From Desulfobacterales bacterium (GTDB lineage: Bacteria; Desulfobacterota; Syntrophobacteria; B119-G9): a stretch of 34,718 nucleotides of DNA. Below are positions 16,028-22,931 of the stretch, piece by piece. Below the pieces are notes generated by a model that saw nothing but the letters and a program-made list of their open reading frames with translations, ran no database searches and was not told the DNA's origin. The position numbers and the translations under genes are program-made. Positions within the stretch are counted from its first letter, which is position 1. Each line of letters starts with the position of its first letter. The stretch is from the NCBI GenBank assembly GCA_026983715.1, contig JALSTM010000234.1, positions 1-34,718 of the forward strand, in the 5' to 3' direction.

Positions 16028-16783
16028 TTGAGTTACACTATAGCTCTTGGAGGTAAAGGTGGCACCGGAAAGACCACCATTGCAGGGTTTTTGATTAGGT
16101 ACATGATAGAAAAAGGGAAAAAACCCATACTGGCAGTGGATGCCGATTCAAATTCGAACCTGCACGAAGTACTCGGTGTGGAACTTGAAACCACGCTTGG
16201 AGAAGCCCGCGAAATGATGAAAAAGGACGTCCCAACCGGTATGACAAAAGATATGTTCATGGAAATCCAGGTGGAACGAGCTCTTGTTGAATCTGATGGG
16301 TTCGACTTAATTGCCATGGGACGACCGGAAGGACCCGGCTGTTACTGTGCTGCAAATAACATTTTGACAAACCTCATCCAGCGACTCATGAAAAACTATC
16401 CCTATCTGGTCGTAGATAACGAAGCGGGCATGGAACATTTCAGCAGGCTAACACAAAAAAACATAGATTTACTCTTGCTTGTGTCTGATCCGAGCAGGCG
16501 TGGACTTACCGCGGCGAAAAGAATACTCGAGTTAGTTGATACTCTTCCCATTAGAGTCGGAGAAAAATTCCTTATTATTAATCAAGCTCAAGGTGAAAAC
16601 ATTAGCCTACCTGAAGATATAGAAAAAGCGTTTGGAGAGGGAAATTGGGGGGTGGTGCCCGCTGATCCAAAAGTGGCTGAGTTCGATATGCAGGGCAAGC
16701 CAACATTTTCCTTGCCGGAAGATTCCGTCGCAATCAAAGCCTCGTTTTCTCTCTTTGATAAGCTGATTGAGGATGCTAAGTAG
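16028..16783 (+). CDS. cooC: CooC/AcsF-type nickel-insertion ATPase
   Basis: I chose the TTG at 16028 (251 residues, starting SYTIALGGKGG after Met) because AGGAGG at 16016-16021 sits six bases ahead; a longer reading from 15998 would run through this site. It is a MinD/SIMIBI ATPase of the CooC family: deviant Walker A GGKGGTGKTT at 8-17, a switch segment AVDADSNSNL, the CxC metal-binding motif in GPGCYCAANN, and Walker B YLVVDNEAGMEHFSR. Family members insert Ni into CO dehydrogenase/acetyl-CoA synthase. No CODH gene is in this window. Placement after the hdr operon suggests a shared C1/acetyl-CoA theme. Confidence 0.9.
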   Translation: MSYTIALGGKGGTGKTTIAGFLIRYMIEKGKKPILAVDADSNSNLHEVLGVELETTLGEAREMMKKDVPTGMTKDMFMEIQVERALVESDGFDLIAMGRPEGPGCYCAANNILTNLIQRLMKNYPYLVVDNEAGMEHFSRLTQKNIDLLLLVSDPSRRGLTAAKRILELVDTLPIRVGEKFLIINQAQGENISLPEDIEKAFGEGNWGVVPADPKVAEFDMQGKPTFSLPEDSVAIKASFSLFDKLIEDAK

Positions 16784-16863
16784 GAGAAATCAAATAGTTT
16801 ATTCCTAGGAATATGATGTAATGGATTATCTTTAATTGGATATTATTCCTAATAACCATGTGT

Positions 16864-16869
16864 TATAAT
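16864..16869 (+). promoter_or_regulatory. Possible -10 element of the purH operon
   Basis: A perfect TATAAT lies 17 bases before the purH ATG, immediately ahead of the GGGAGGG ribosome site. If it is a -10, the leader would be only about 10-12 bases. No good -35 is seen at 17 bases (TATTAT); TTGGAT is 22 bases away. The 12-base palindrome ATTCCTAGGAAT at 16801-16812 could be an operator. Confidence 0.3.
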
Positions 16870-16885
16870 GGAAAGGGAGGGATAA

Positions 16886-17482
16886 ATGGGAAAGATAACG
16901 AGAGCAATTATCAGTGTTACAGACAAAACAGGAGTAGTTGAGTTTGCCAGGGGACTTCAGGAGTTCGGAGTGGAGATCCTTTCCACCGGTGGAACGGCAA
17001 AGAAGTTAAGAGAAGGTGGAGTTAAAGTGGTAGAAGTTTCTGATTACACAAAGTTCCCGGAGATGCTGGACGGCCGGGTTAAAACTCTTCATCCCAAGAT
17101 ACACGGAGGTATCCTTGGGCTGAGGGACAACCCTGAACATGTGGCCACCATGGAGAAATACGAAATTAAGCCTATTGATATGATTGTTGTGAATCTCTAT
17201 GCTTTTGAAAAAACGGTGGCACGCCAGGGATGTACTCTTGATGAGGCTATTGAAAACATAGATATCGGTGGGCCTACGATGCTTCGATCAGCGGCGAAAA
17301 ACTATAAGTTCGTAACGGTGGTTACCGATCCGGCTGACTACGATCGAATCTTGGCAGAAATGAAAGAAAACGGTGGAGAGACAACCCTTTCGACCCGGTT
17401 TGAACTGGCAACAAAGGTATTTTGTCTCACTCATGCTTATGACGGTGCGATTTGCGGGTACTTGAAAAAACAGACGGTGTAA
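16886..17482 (+). CDS. purH: Stand-alone IMP cyclohydrolase (N-terminal half of PurH)
   Basis: A 198-residue protein equal to the MGS-like IMP cyclohydrolase domain of PurH. It shows ISVTDKTG, the phosphate-binding [30 protein letters not shown] and NLYAFEKT, and [12 protein letters not shown]. It converts FAICAR to IMP, the last step of purine synthesis. Normal PurH is about 520 residues with a C-terminal AICAR transformylase; here the protein stops cleanly after the first domain and purD starts 22 bases on. There is no trace of the second domain in any frame, so this is a split enzyme and not a frameshift. A separate AICAR formyltransferase must be encoded elsewhere. Such split systems occur in some Desulfobacterota. 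Confidence 0.92.
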   Translation: MGKITRAIISVTDKTGVVEFARGLQEFGVEILSTGGTAKKLREGGVKVVEVSDYTKFPEMLDGRVKTLHPKIHGGILGLRDNPEHVATMEKYEIKPIDMIVVNLYAFEKTVARQGCTLDEAIENIDIGGPTMLRSAAKNYKFVTVVTDPADYDRILAEMKENGGETTLSTRFELATKVFCLTHAYDGAICGYLKKQTV

Positions 17483-17504
17483 AACGCAAAGGATAAAGAA
17501 GGCA

Positions 17505-18800
17505 ATGAAAGTATTGGTGATAGGTAGCGGTGGAAGGGATCATTGCATAGCGTGGAAGTTTGCCCAGAGCCCTCGAGTAAAAAAGCTTTTTGTAGCTCCA
17601 GGCAACGCTGGAATGACAGACGTGGCCGAGTGTGTGCCGGCGCGAGGACTAGAAGAGTGGCTTGACTTTGCCAAGAAAGAAAAAATTGATCTTACCTTTG
17701 TGGGGCCGGAAAACCCTCTTTCTTCGGGGATAGTAGATCTCTTTGAAAAGGAAGGTTTAAAAATTGTTGGGCCCACGAGAGATGCCAGTAAACTAGAATG
17801 GAGCAAGTGTTACACGAAAGAACTTCTGAGAGACATTGGTGTGCCTGTTCCTGAATTTAAAAATTTTGATGACCCCGATAAGGCAAGGCAATACGTGCGA
17901 AGTGTGGGTTATCCCGTGGTAGTTAAAGCCGACGGGCTTGCTGCCGGTAAGGGATCTCTCATTTGCAGTACAGTGGAAGAAGCCGAAGAAGCTATTCACA
18001 AGCTCATGGAAAAAAAGATATTCGGCGATTCAGGAAAGAGGGTAGATATAGAAAGGAGGCTTTACGGGCGAGAACTCAGCTTTTTTTGTTTTTGCGACGG
18101 CTACCATGTTCTTCCAATGGTTGCCGCACAGGATTATAAGAGGGCATATGATAACGATGAAGGCCTAAACACCGGCGGTATGGGTTCATACTCCCCGCAT
18201 CCGTGGCTGACTGAAGAGATGAGCCAAAAAATTATGGACGTGGTTATCTATCCTCTTATTGAGGGTTTCAGGGAGAAGGAGGGAATTCCATACAAAGGGA
18301 TACTTTATGCTGGGTTAATGATGGTTGAGGAAGAGGGTGAGATAAACCCTTATGTTCTAGAAATTAACATTCGACTGGGAGACCCGGAAGCCCAAGTGAT
18401 ATTGCCAAGGCTAAAAACGGACATCGTGGATATATCCGAGGCGATCATTGAAGGGAGGTTAAATGAAATCAACCTAGAATGGGATCCCGACTACAGGTTG
18501 TGTCTTATAGCTGTTAGCGGAAGACTCAAAGGAAAAAAAGGTTGGTACAAGGGATACCCTCAGCGATACAAGATAGGGGAACCCATTTCTGGGCTTGAAA
18601 ACGTGGATAAAAACTGCCTGGTTTTTCATTCAGGTACCGGACGCGGACAAGACGGTAAGCTTGTGACAACGGGCGGAAGAGTGCTCTGCATTGTTAGCAG
18701 GGGGAAAACCCTCGCAGAAGCCAGGGAAATAGCTTACCGGGAAATGGAGAAGGTTCATTTCAATGGTATTCGTTACAGGAGTGATATTGGGAAGGAGTAG
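17505..18800 (+). CDS. purD: Phosphoribosylamine-glycine ligase
   Basis: A 431-residue ATP-grasp enzyme making glycinamide ribonucleotide, the second step of purine synthesis. Markers: VLVIGSGGRDHCIAWKF at the N-terminus, FVGPENPLSSG, the ATP-grasp segment VVKADGLAAGKGS, NTGGMGSYSPHPW, and the metal-binding EINIRLGDPEAQVILPRL. Length is normal for PurD. It is flanked by purH and purE with spacers of 22 and 8 bases, so it is clearly in one operon. Confidence 0.97.
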   Translation: MKVLVIGSGGRDHCIAWKFAQSPRVKKLFVAPGNAGMTDVAECVPARGLEEWLDFAKKEKIDLTFVGPENPLSSGIVDLFEKEGLKIVGPTRDASKLEWSKCYTKELLRDIGVPVPEFKNFDDPDKARQYVRSVGYPVVVKADGLAAGKGSLICSTVEEAEEAIHKLMEKKIFGDSGKRVDIERRLYGRELSFFCFCDGYHVLPMVAAQDYKRAYDNDEGLNTGGMGSYSPHPWLTEEMSQKIMDVVIYPLIEGFREKEGIPYKGILYAGLMMVEEEGEINPYVLEINIRLGDPEAQVILPRLKTDIVDISEAIIEGRLNEINLEWDPDYRLCLIAVSGRLKGKKGWYKGYPQRYKIGEPISGLENVDKNCLVFHSGTGRGQDGKLVTTGGRVLCIVSRGKTLAEAREIAYREMEKVHFNGIRYRSDIGKE

Positions 18801-18808
18801 AATAGGCC

Positions 18809-19321
18809 GTGGAACCGAAGGTAGCAGTTGTGATGGGTAGTGATTCAGACCTGGGGATAATGGCCGAAGCCGTTAAAGTGCTTGAAGACTTTGAGGTTGC
18901 CTGGGAAATATTTGTTTCATCTGCACACCGATCACCCGAAAGAACTGTTGAACTGGCAAAAACTGCCGAGGCAAAGGGCTTTAAAGTCATTATTGCAGGA
19001 GCCGGTGCAGCGGCGCATCTTGCCGGTGTTATTGCTTCAGAAACTACATTACCAGTAATTGGTGTTCCCATCCACTCTTCTCCTCTCAAAGGAATTGATG
19101 CCCTACTTGCCACAGCTCAGATGCCTGCGGGAATTCCCGTGGCAACCATGGCGTTGGGGAAGGCGGGAGCACGAAACGCGGCACTTCTGGCCGTGGGAAT
19201 ACTTGCCTTGAGTGATGAAAACCTTTCAAAAAGGTTAAAAGAGTATCGAGTAAAACTTTCAAGAGGCGTTGAAGAGAAGGATAGAAAGGTTAAGGAAAAA
19301 ATCTTGGATTTGCTTAAGTAG
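18809..19321 (+). CDS. purE: N5-carboxyaminoimidazole ribonucleotide mutase
   Basis: A 170-residue class I PurE that moves the carboxyl group of N5-CAIR to give CAIR. The conserved GSDSDLG, SSAHRSPE and IAGAGAAAHLAGVIAS motifs are all present, as is GVPIHSSPLKGIDALLATAQMP. It starts with GTG at 18809, 8 bases after purD. No purK is adjacent, so N5-CAIR synthesis must be encoded elsewhere, or the enzyme may use CO2 and AIR directly (class II); the sequence looks class I. Confidence 0.95.
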   Translation: MEPKVAVVMGSDSDLGIMAEAVKVLEDFEVAWEIFVSSAHRSPERTVELAKTAEAKGFKVIIAGAGAAAHLAGVIASETTLPVIGVPIHSSPLKGIDALLATAQMPAGIPVATMALGKAGARNAALLAVGILALSDENLSKRLKEYRVKLSRGVEEKDRKVKEKILDLLK

Positions 19322-19956
19322 TGGAGTGGATCAGCATAAGCTCTCCGGAAGAGGGCAGGGAAGAATTGGAACGAGCAGCGAGGTACATCCTTCGTGGTGG
19401 TCTGTTGGTGTATCCCACGGAGACATTCTACGGCCTTGGTGCTCTTGCCCTGGATGAAGGAGCCGTTAAGAAAGTATTCCAACAGAAAAGAAGGCCCCCT
19501 GAAAAGCAACTTACGGTCTTAATTTCGGATCTAGACTCACTTCGAGAATTCGTTGTTGACGTTCCATACCCGGCTAGAGTCCTGGCGGAAAGGTTCTGGC
19601 CTGGACCTCTTACGATTATTTTAGAAGCAAAACCGCATCTGTTAAAATCCCTTCAAGCGGTGACAGCCAAGGTGGGTTTTAGAATATCGAGTCATCCTGT
19701 AGCGTTGGAACTAACAAAGTTGGTTGGTGCGCCTATAACGGCGACCAGTGCTAATGTTTCAGGTAATCCTCCTGTTGCGGATCCAAAGGAACTCCCTAGA
19801 GTATTCCTTGATGGAATTGATATGGTAATTGACGCAGGAAAAACCCCGGGTGGTGCACCATCGACGATAGTGGACGTCACCGGAAGTGAACCGGTTATTT
19901 TGAGAGCCGGGCCGCTTGCGAAGGATCTATCAGGGATAATTAAAACTTTTTCTTGA
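19321..19956 (+). CDS. tsaC: L-threonylcarbamoyladenylate synthase
   Basis: A 211-residue YrdC/Sua5-family protein that makes threonylcarbamoyl-AMP from Thr, bicarbonate and ATP for the t6A37 modification of tRNA. It shows LVYPTETFYGLG, KRRPPEKQLTVLI with the conserved KxR/K core, SANVSGNPP, and PSTIVDVTG near the C-terminus. It lacks the C-terminal Sua5 domain, so it is the short TsaC type. The GTG start overlaps the last base of purE's stop, the tightest coupling in this operon. Its own TGA overlaps the -35 of the following RNA promoter. Confidence 0.93.
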   Translation: MEWISISSPEEGREELERAARYILRGGLLVYPTETFYGLGALALDEGAVKKVFQQKRRPPEKQLTVLISDLDSLREFVVDVPYPARVLAERFWPGPLTIILEAKPHLLKSLQAVTAKVGFRISSHPVALELTKLVGAPITATSANVSGNPPVADPKELPRVFLDGIDMVIDAGKTPGGAPSTIVDVTGSEPVILRAGPLAKDLSGIIKTFS

Positions 19957-19981
19957 CCAAGACTATTTACTGAATTATGAT
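19953..19981 (+). promoter_or_regulatory. Sigma70-type promoter for the structured RNA
   Basis: TTGACC (19953-19958), 17-base spacer, TATGAT (19976-19981). Each box is one mismatch from consensus and the spacing is ideal. A start point near 19988 is inferred. The -35 overlaps the tsaC stop codon. Confidence 0.75.
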
Positions 19982-19987
19982 ATGATA

Positions 19988-20237
19988 ACTTAGCATCGAG
20001 AATGTATCAGTCTTTCACCTAACTTTAACAAGCAAGGAGAATTTAGTAGTTGGACGACTCGTCGAAACAATCGGACACTAGGCGAGAAACTAGAAGGGAT
20101 ATAAACCGGGGTTTGCCTGCAAAGGAGCTCCCAGCGGGCAGCAACCTAAATCTAAATGCGCGGTTTCTAAAACTACCTATGTAGGCTGCCTTATGAAACT
20201 CAAATGATAACCCCGGAAGCTTCCCGGGGTTTTTTTT
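19988..20237 (+). ncRNA. Unassigned structured RNA, ~250 nt, possibly 6S RNA-like
   Basis: Between a near-consensus promoter and a strong intrinsic terminator there is no credible gene but nested pairing. The end stems are TATCA/TGATA (20005-20009 with 20205-20209) and TTTCA/TGAAA (20013-20017 with 20194-20198). A large internal bubble follows, then GTAGTT/AACTAC (20046-20051 with 20171-20176), AAACCG/CGGTTT (20103-20108 with 20161-20166) and an apical hairpin TGCCTGC/GCGGGCA (20114-20120 with 20134-20140). A closed ~205-nt rod with a central bubble is the general architecture of 6S RNA, but I cannot match its conserved sequence. Alternative: an attenuator leader, since CCGGGGTT at 20106-20113 can pair with the terminator's left arm and GGCAGC/GCTGCC (20137-20142, 20185-20190) offers a competing fold. 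A 44-codon TTG-started frame from 20050 is possible but unconvincing. Confidence 0.55.
20209..20237 (+). terminator. Intrinsic terminator of the structured RNA
   Basis: AACCCCGG/CCGGGGTT stem (20209-20216 with 20224-20231), loop AAGCTTC, and eight T residues (20230-20237). This is the best intrinsic terminator in the window. Confidence 0.9.
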
Positions 20238-20269
20238 GCTAAAAAAACTATGTAAAGGGGGTGGTTAAA

Positions 20270-20431
20270 ATGAAAGTAATTATGTTTAAGGGAAGAAATA
20301 GGTTGGAAGCCAAGAAAAAGGCTTTTAACTACTGGCTTGCTAACAAGGACAACTTCAACGTGTCAATGAAGGAATTCCTTCAGAAATGCACCATGGCTTC
20401 AAATGGCAAGGTTATCTTTTACAAGGAGTAA
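20270..20431 (+). CDS. Small conserved-looking protein, 53 residues
   Basis: An ATG-started ORF of 53 codons, MKVIMFKGRNRLEAKKKAFN..., ending FYKE before TAA at 20429-20431. A purine-rich site AAAGGGGGTGG is six bases upstream. The protein is basic, without membrane segments or signal peptide, containing one Cys and aromatic/charged helices (KKKAFNYWLANKD, MKEFLQKC). I do not recognise the family. It begins 33 bases after a strong terminator, and a hairpin terminator follows it (20470-20514). It therefore either has its own promoter or is expressed by read-through of the terminator, in which case the upstream RNA would act as its leader. Confidence 0.6.
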   Translation: MKVIMFKGRNRLEAKKKAFNYWLANKDNFNVSMKEFLQKCTMASNGKVIFYKE

Positions 20432-20469
20432 CGAGAAGATGGAAGATGATATTAGCTCCATTGAGTTAA

Positions 20470-20514
20470 AAAATTAAAGGTTGGAATCGGTAGGGTTTCA
20501 ACCTTTAATTTTTT
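20470..20514 (+). terminator. Bidirectional intrinsic terminator between the 53-residue ORF and pyrR
   Basis: A 14-bp stem AAAATTAAAGGTTG/CAACCTTTAATTTT (20470-20483 with 20499-20512) with TT beyond it on the plus strand and a run of A on the left arm side, which gives T residues on the minus strand. It can stop both the plus-strand small ORF and the convergent pyrR transcript. Confidence 0.85.
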
Positions 20515-20558
20515 ACTTGAAAGAGTTTTAATCCCGACGCTTTAGCGGAACCTTTCTA

Positions 20559-21104
20559 TCAAGATTTTCCATTAACCTTTACTTCAACTCGATCTTCTTC
20601 TCCGTCGTTCTTCCAGAATACGTCGACATGTTCATTGAGTTTCGTATTTAAGCTAATCCCTACGTATTGCGCACAGATTGGTAATTCTCTGTGCCCCCGG
20701 TCAACCAGTACGGCGAGCTCAATCCTCTTTGGCCGTCCAAAATCGGTTAACGCATCCAGTGCCGCCCGCACGGTTCTACCAGTAAAAAGTACATCATCTA
20801 CAAGGATTATACTCTTATCATCGATGGAAAAGGGTAGATTGGTGGTTCTTACCACCGGTTTTGCACCTATTCTTGTCCAGTCGTCACGGTAGAGATTTAT
20901 GTCAAGGGTTCCCATTTGGGTCTCTAGTGAGGTCAAATCTTGCAGTTTCTTGCGAATGCGATGTGCAAGCTCGACTCCCCCTTTTTGGATACCAACGATC
21001 ACGAGTTCACCCGTGTCTCGATGGCTTCTGGATATCTTCGTCACCATCTCATCTATCACGTTTTCTACTTCTTTTCCCTTTAAAACGACTTTCTTTTTCG
21101 ACAT
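20559..21104 (-). CDS. pyrR: PyrR: pyr operon regulator / uracil phosphoribosyltransferase
   Basis: A 181-residue phosphoribosyltransferase-fold protein. The PRPP loop is IILVDDVLFTGRTVRAALDAL, and the PyrR-type stretches LVIVGIQKGGVELAHRI, GTLDINLYRDD and LVDRGHRELPICAQYVG are present. In Gram-positives PyrR binds pyr mRNA leaders in response to UMP and also has weak UPRTase activity; in Gram-negatives its regulatory role is less certain. No pyr biosynthesis gene is adjacent, so it works in trans here or mainly as an enzyme. A near-consensus promoter lies about 70 bases ahead. The leader is too short for a typical PyrR attenuator. Confidence 0.93.
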   Translation of the reverse strand: MSKKKVVLKGKEVENVIDEMVTKISRSHRDTGELVIVGIQKGGVELAHRIRKKLQDLTSLETQMGTLDINLYRDDWTRIGAKPVVRTTNLPFSIDDKSIILVDDVLFTGRTVRAALDALTDFGRPKRIELAVLVDRGHRELPICAQYVGISLNTKLNEHVDVFWKNDGEEDRVEVKVNGKS

Positions 21105-21178
21105 GGTATTCCCCAGTGGATGTAAAAATACGGCGATTTCTGGAACCTGCTAAGTATCAGATTCCCAAGGAAAACTCC

Positions 21179-21207
21179 TTAATAATACCTTACTAATTTC
21201 CTGTCAA
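21179..21207 (-). promoter_or_regulatory. Sigma70-type promoter of pyrR
   Basis: On the minus strand: TTGACA (21207-21202), 17 bases, TATTAA (21184-21179). The -35 is perfect. The predicted start lies near 21172, leaving a leader of about 68 bases before the ATG at 21104. Confidence 0.75.
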
Positions 21208-21379
21208 TCCAAATTTTCCTGCGTCGTCAAACCGTTTGTTTCCATTTTTCCATCTAGACTACGGCTTTGAAGAATGAGAGCAATTCATAGTTTGCTAATC
21301 CGGTCAGCGCGAAGTATAGAGCCTGAATCTGTCAGCGAAGGAATCATTAAATATTCTAATAATGAAAAGTAGTCTGCTG

Positions 21380-21407
21380 TTGGAAAGACGCGCTGATCTG
21401 ATATAAA
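21380..21407 (+). promoter_or_regulatory. Sigma70-type promoter ahead of the 68-residue protein
   Basis: TTGGAA (21380-21385), 16 bases, TATAAA (21402-21407), followed about 50 bases later by the ATG at 21461. It accounts for the later part of the 356-base pyrR/21461 gap. In the rest of that gap (about 21210-21379) I see nothing recognisable. Confidence 0.5.
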
Positions 21408-21460
21408 ATTAGAAGGAAAAGGATCAAATCCTCTAGCTCTAAAGGAGGCTAATCGGGGTT

Positions 21461-21667
21461 ATGAAGCTATACTGTCCTTCTGCTAACCCAGAACACAAGC
21501 TTTTCCGAAGGGAGTCATGCGATGTTCACGGCAGCAAATTAAATGAAGAAATTGTAGATGAATTTGGCCGTTTTGTTGGAGATCCGTTAGACCTGTATAC
21601 GGGAGATGTCACGTATCGTTTTTTCTGTGTCGAATGCAATAAAGAAGCTGTAATCATCGAGGCCTAA
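21461..21667 (+). CDS. Small Cys/His protein, possible zinc ribbon
   Basis: A 68-residue protein with C5, H12, C20, H23 and a C-terminal CxxC (C56, C59), arranged like a split zinc ribbon in which C5/C20 or the His residues could complete the site. No membrane segment. An excellent ribosome site (AAAGGAGG) precedes the ATG, and a promoter is visible upstream. It is unrecognised by family. The next gene starts 98 bases downstream on the same strand. A role as a small metal-binding or nucleic-acid-binding protein is only a guess. Confidence 0.75.
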   Translation: MKLYCPSANPEHKLFRRESCDVHGSKLNEEIVDEFGRFVGDPLDLYTGDVTYRFFCVECNKEAVIIEA

Positions 21668-21765
21668 GACGTTCCTGATTGACGTAAACTTAAATTCCGT
21701 ATATATGTTATGGGCATTTTGAAAGTCGGATTTCGCTCATACCGGTCTGGCGGAAAAGGTAAGTT

Positions 21766-22893
21766 GTGAAACCTCTTGTTAGTATTGGATGGATACTTTT
21801 ATCGGACGTGACCGATTCGAGCTTGCTCCGGGAATATGAACGGGCTATAGCTAAGGTTCGAGATGCTGTCAGCAATGATTTCCCCGAGCTTAGCTGGGAG
21901 ATGCCCTTTGTCAGACGTCGAAGATACCCTCCCCATGGAGCTCTTGACCCATTGGATCTCTTGGAAGCCGGATTGCTCGAAAAAACGAAAAACAAGTGGG
22001 ACTACGCAATTGTTCTTGTAAGCAACGAACTTCAGCCTCGGTACCGTATTTCGACCATTGGTGTCCCCTCGTCAGCTCTTGAGGTTGCCGTTCTATCCAG
22101 TTCGGAGATTGATAATAATGATAATCCGGATGAGCAGATTGCCATGCTTGCACTACACCTCCTTGGGCACCTCTGGGGATTATCTCACGACGATGAAGGC
22201 CCTATGATGCCACCAGAAGATTATAAGTCCCTCAAACTATGTGGCTTTAGTGAGAGGCAAAAAGAAAAAGTTGCACAGAGATTACGGGAGGTATCCGACG
22301 AAAGGCTGGAAGAACGGGAGGCAAAGTGGGGACATCTTTCCTTTTACTGGTCAACTTTCTGGACAGATCCGGGAGGTATCCTGAAAGACGTTCGTGACTA
22401 CTCACCGTGGAGTTTACCAATCAAGATGTCTAGGATGACTGCTGCAACAGCGGTATCGATGATCTTCATTTTAATGGGTTCAGAATCCTGGGAAATTGGT
22501 ATTCATTTCTCGCCCTATTTATTATTCGTCGGGACGGTTCTGGCCGTCGTCGGAGCCACCATTTTCATCTTTGCCGGCCAGAACCTTGGACAGATATCTA
22601 GGGAAACGGGTTACAGGGAGCAACTGTCGCGAACAAAAATTGTGGTATTTACCACGTTGATGCAAGGCATGTTTTTTCTGTGGTTATTGTTCATGTTTTT
22701 TGTGATAGTTGTGGGGCTCGTTTTCCCAAGGGATATACTGAACAGTTGGCTCGGACAGAAACTCACTTTAACTCAGCTCTTTAAATTTGCATCCTTCGCC
22801 GGAATACTTGGGCTGCTCGCCGGTGCGGTAGGCGGTAACTTGGAAGAGGAAGAAGAAATAAAGGCAGACCTCTTTTACGATGAAGAAACGTAA
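21766..22893 (+). CDS. Membrane protein with a metzincin-like domain lacking the catalytic Glu
   Basis: A 375-residue protein starting with GTG at 21766. The N-terminal 160 residues resemble a metzincin/archaemetzincin-type zinc peptidase: H131-L-L-G-H135-L-W-G-L-S-H141-D matches HExxHxxGxxHD in all three His and the Gly, followed by a Met-turn-like GPMMPP at 145-150. The catalytic Glu after the first His is replaced by Leu (L132). A charged linker (160-215) leads to about four transmembrane helices (roughly 221-240, 249-271, 295-320, 338-355) and an acidic tail (EEEEE). It may be an inactive zinc-binding sensor, or use another acid. It lies 38 bases upstream of aconitase on the same strand. 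Family name unknown to me. Confidence 0.75.
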   Translation: MKPLVSIGWILLSDVTDSSLLREYERAIAKVRDAVSNDFPELSWEMPFVRRRRYPPHGALDPLDLLEAGLLEKTKNKWDYAIVLVSNELQPRYRISTIGVPSSALEVAVLSSSEIDNNDNPDEQIAMLALHLLGHLWGLSHDDEGPMMPPEDYKSLKLCGFSERQKEKVAQRLREVSDERLEEREAKWGHLSFYWSTFWTDPGGILKDVRDYSPWSLPIKMSRMTAATAVSMIFILMGSESWEIGIHFSPYLLFVGTVLAVVGATIFIFAGQNLGQISRETGYREQLSRTKIVVFTTLMQGMFFLWLLFMFFVIVVGLVFPRDILNSWLGQKLTLTQLFKFASFAGILGLLAGAVGGNLEEEEEIKADLFYDEET

Positions 22894-22931
22894 AAGTAAA
22901 TAAAGCCGTATACTTAAGCGAGGAATATGAG

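Noticed and set aside
16886-17505. PurH broken by a frameshift
   Set aside because: No fragment of the AICAR transformylase is present in any frame, and purD follows immediately, so it is a complete one-domain protein.
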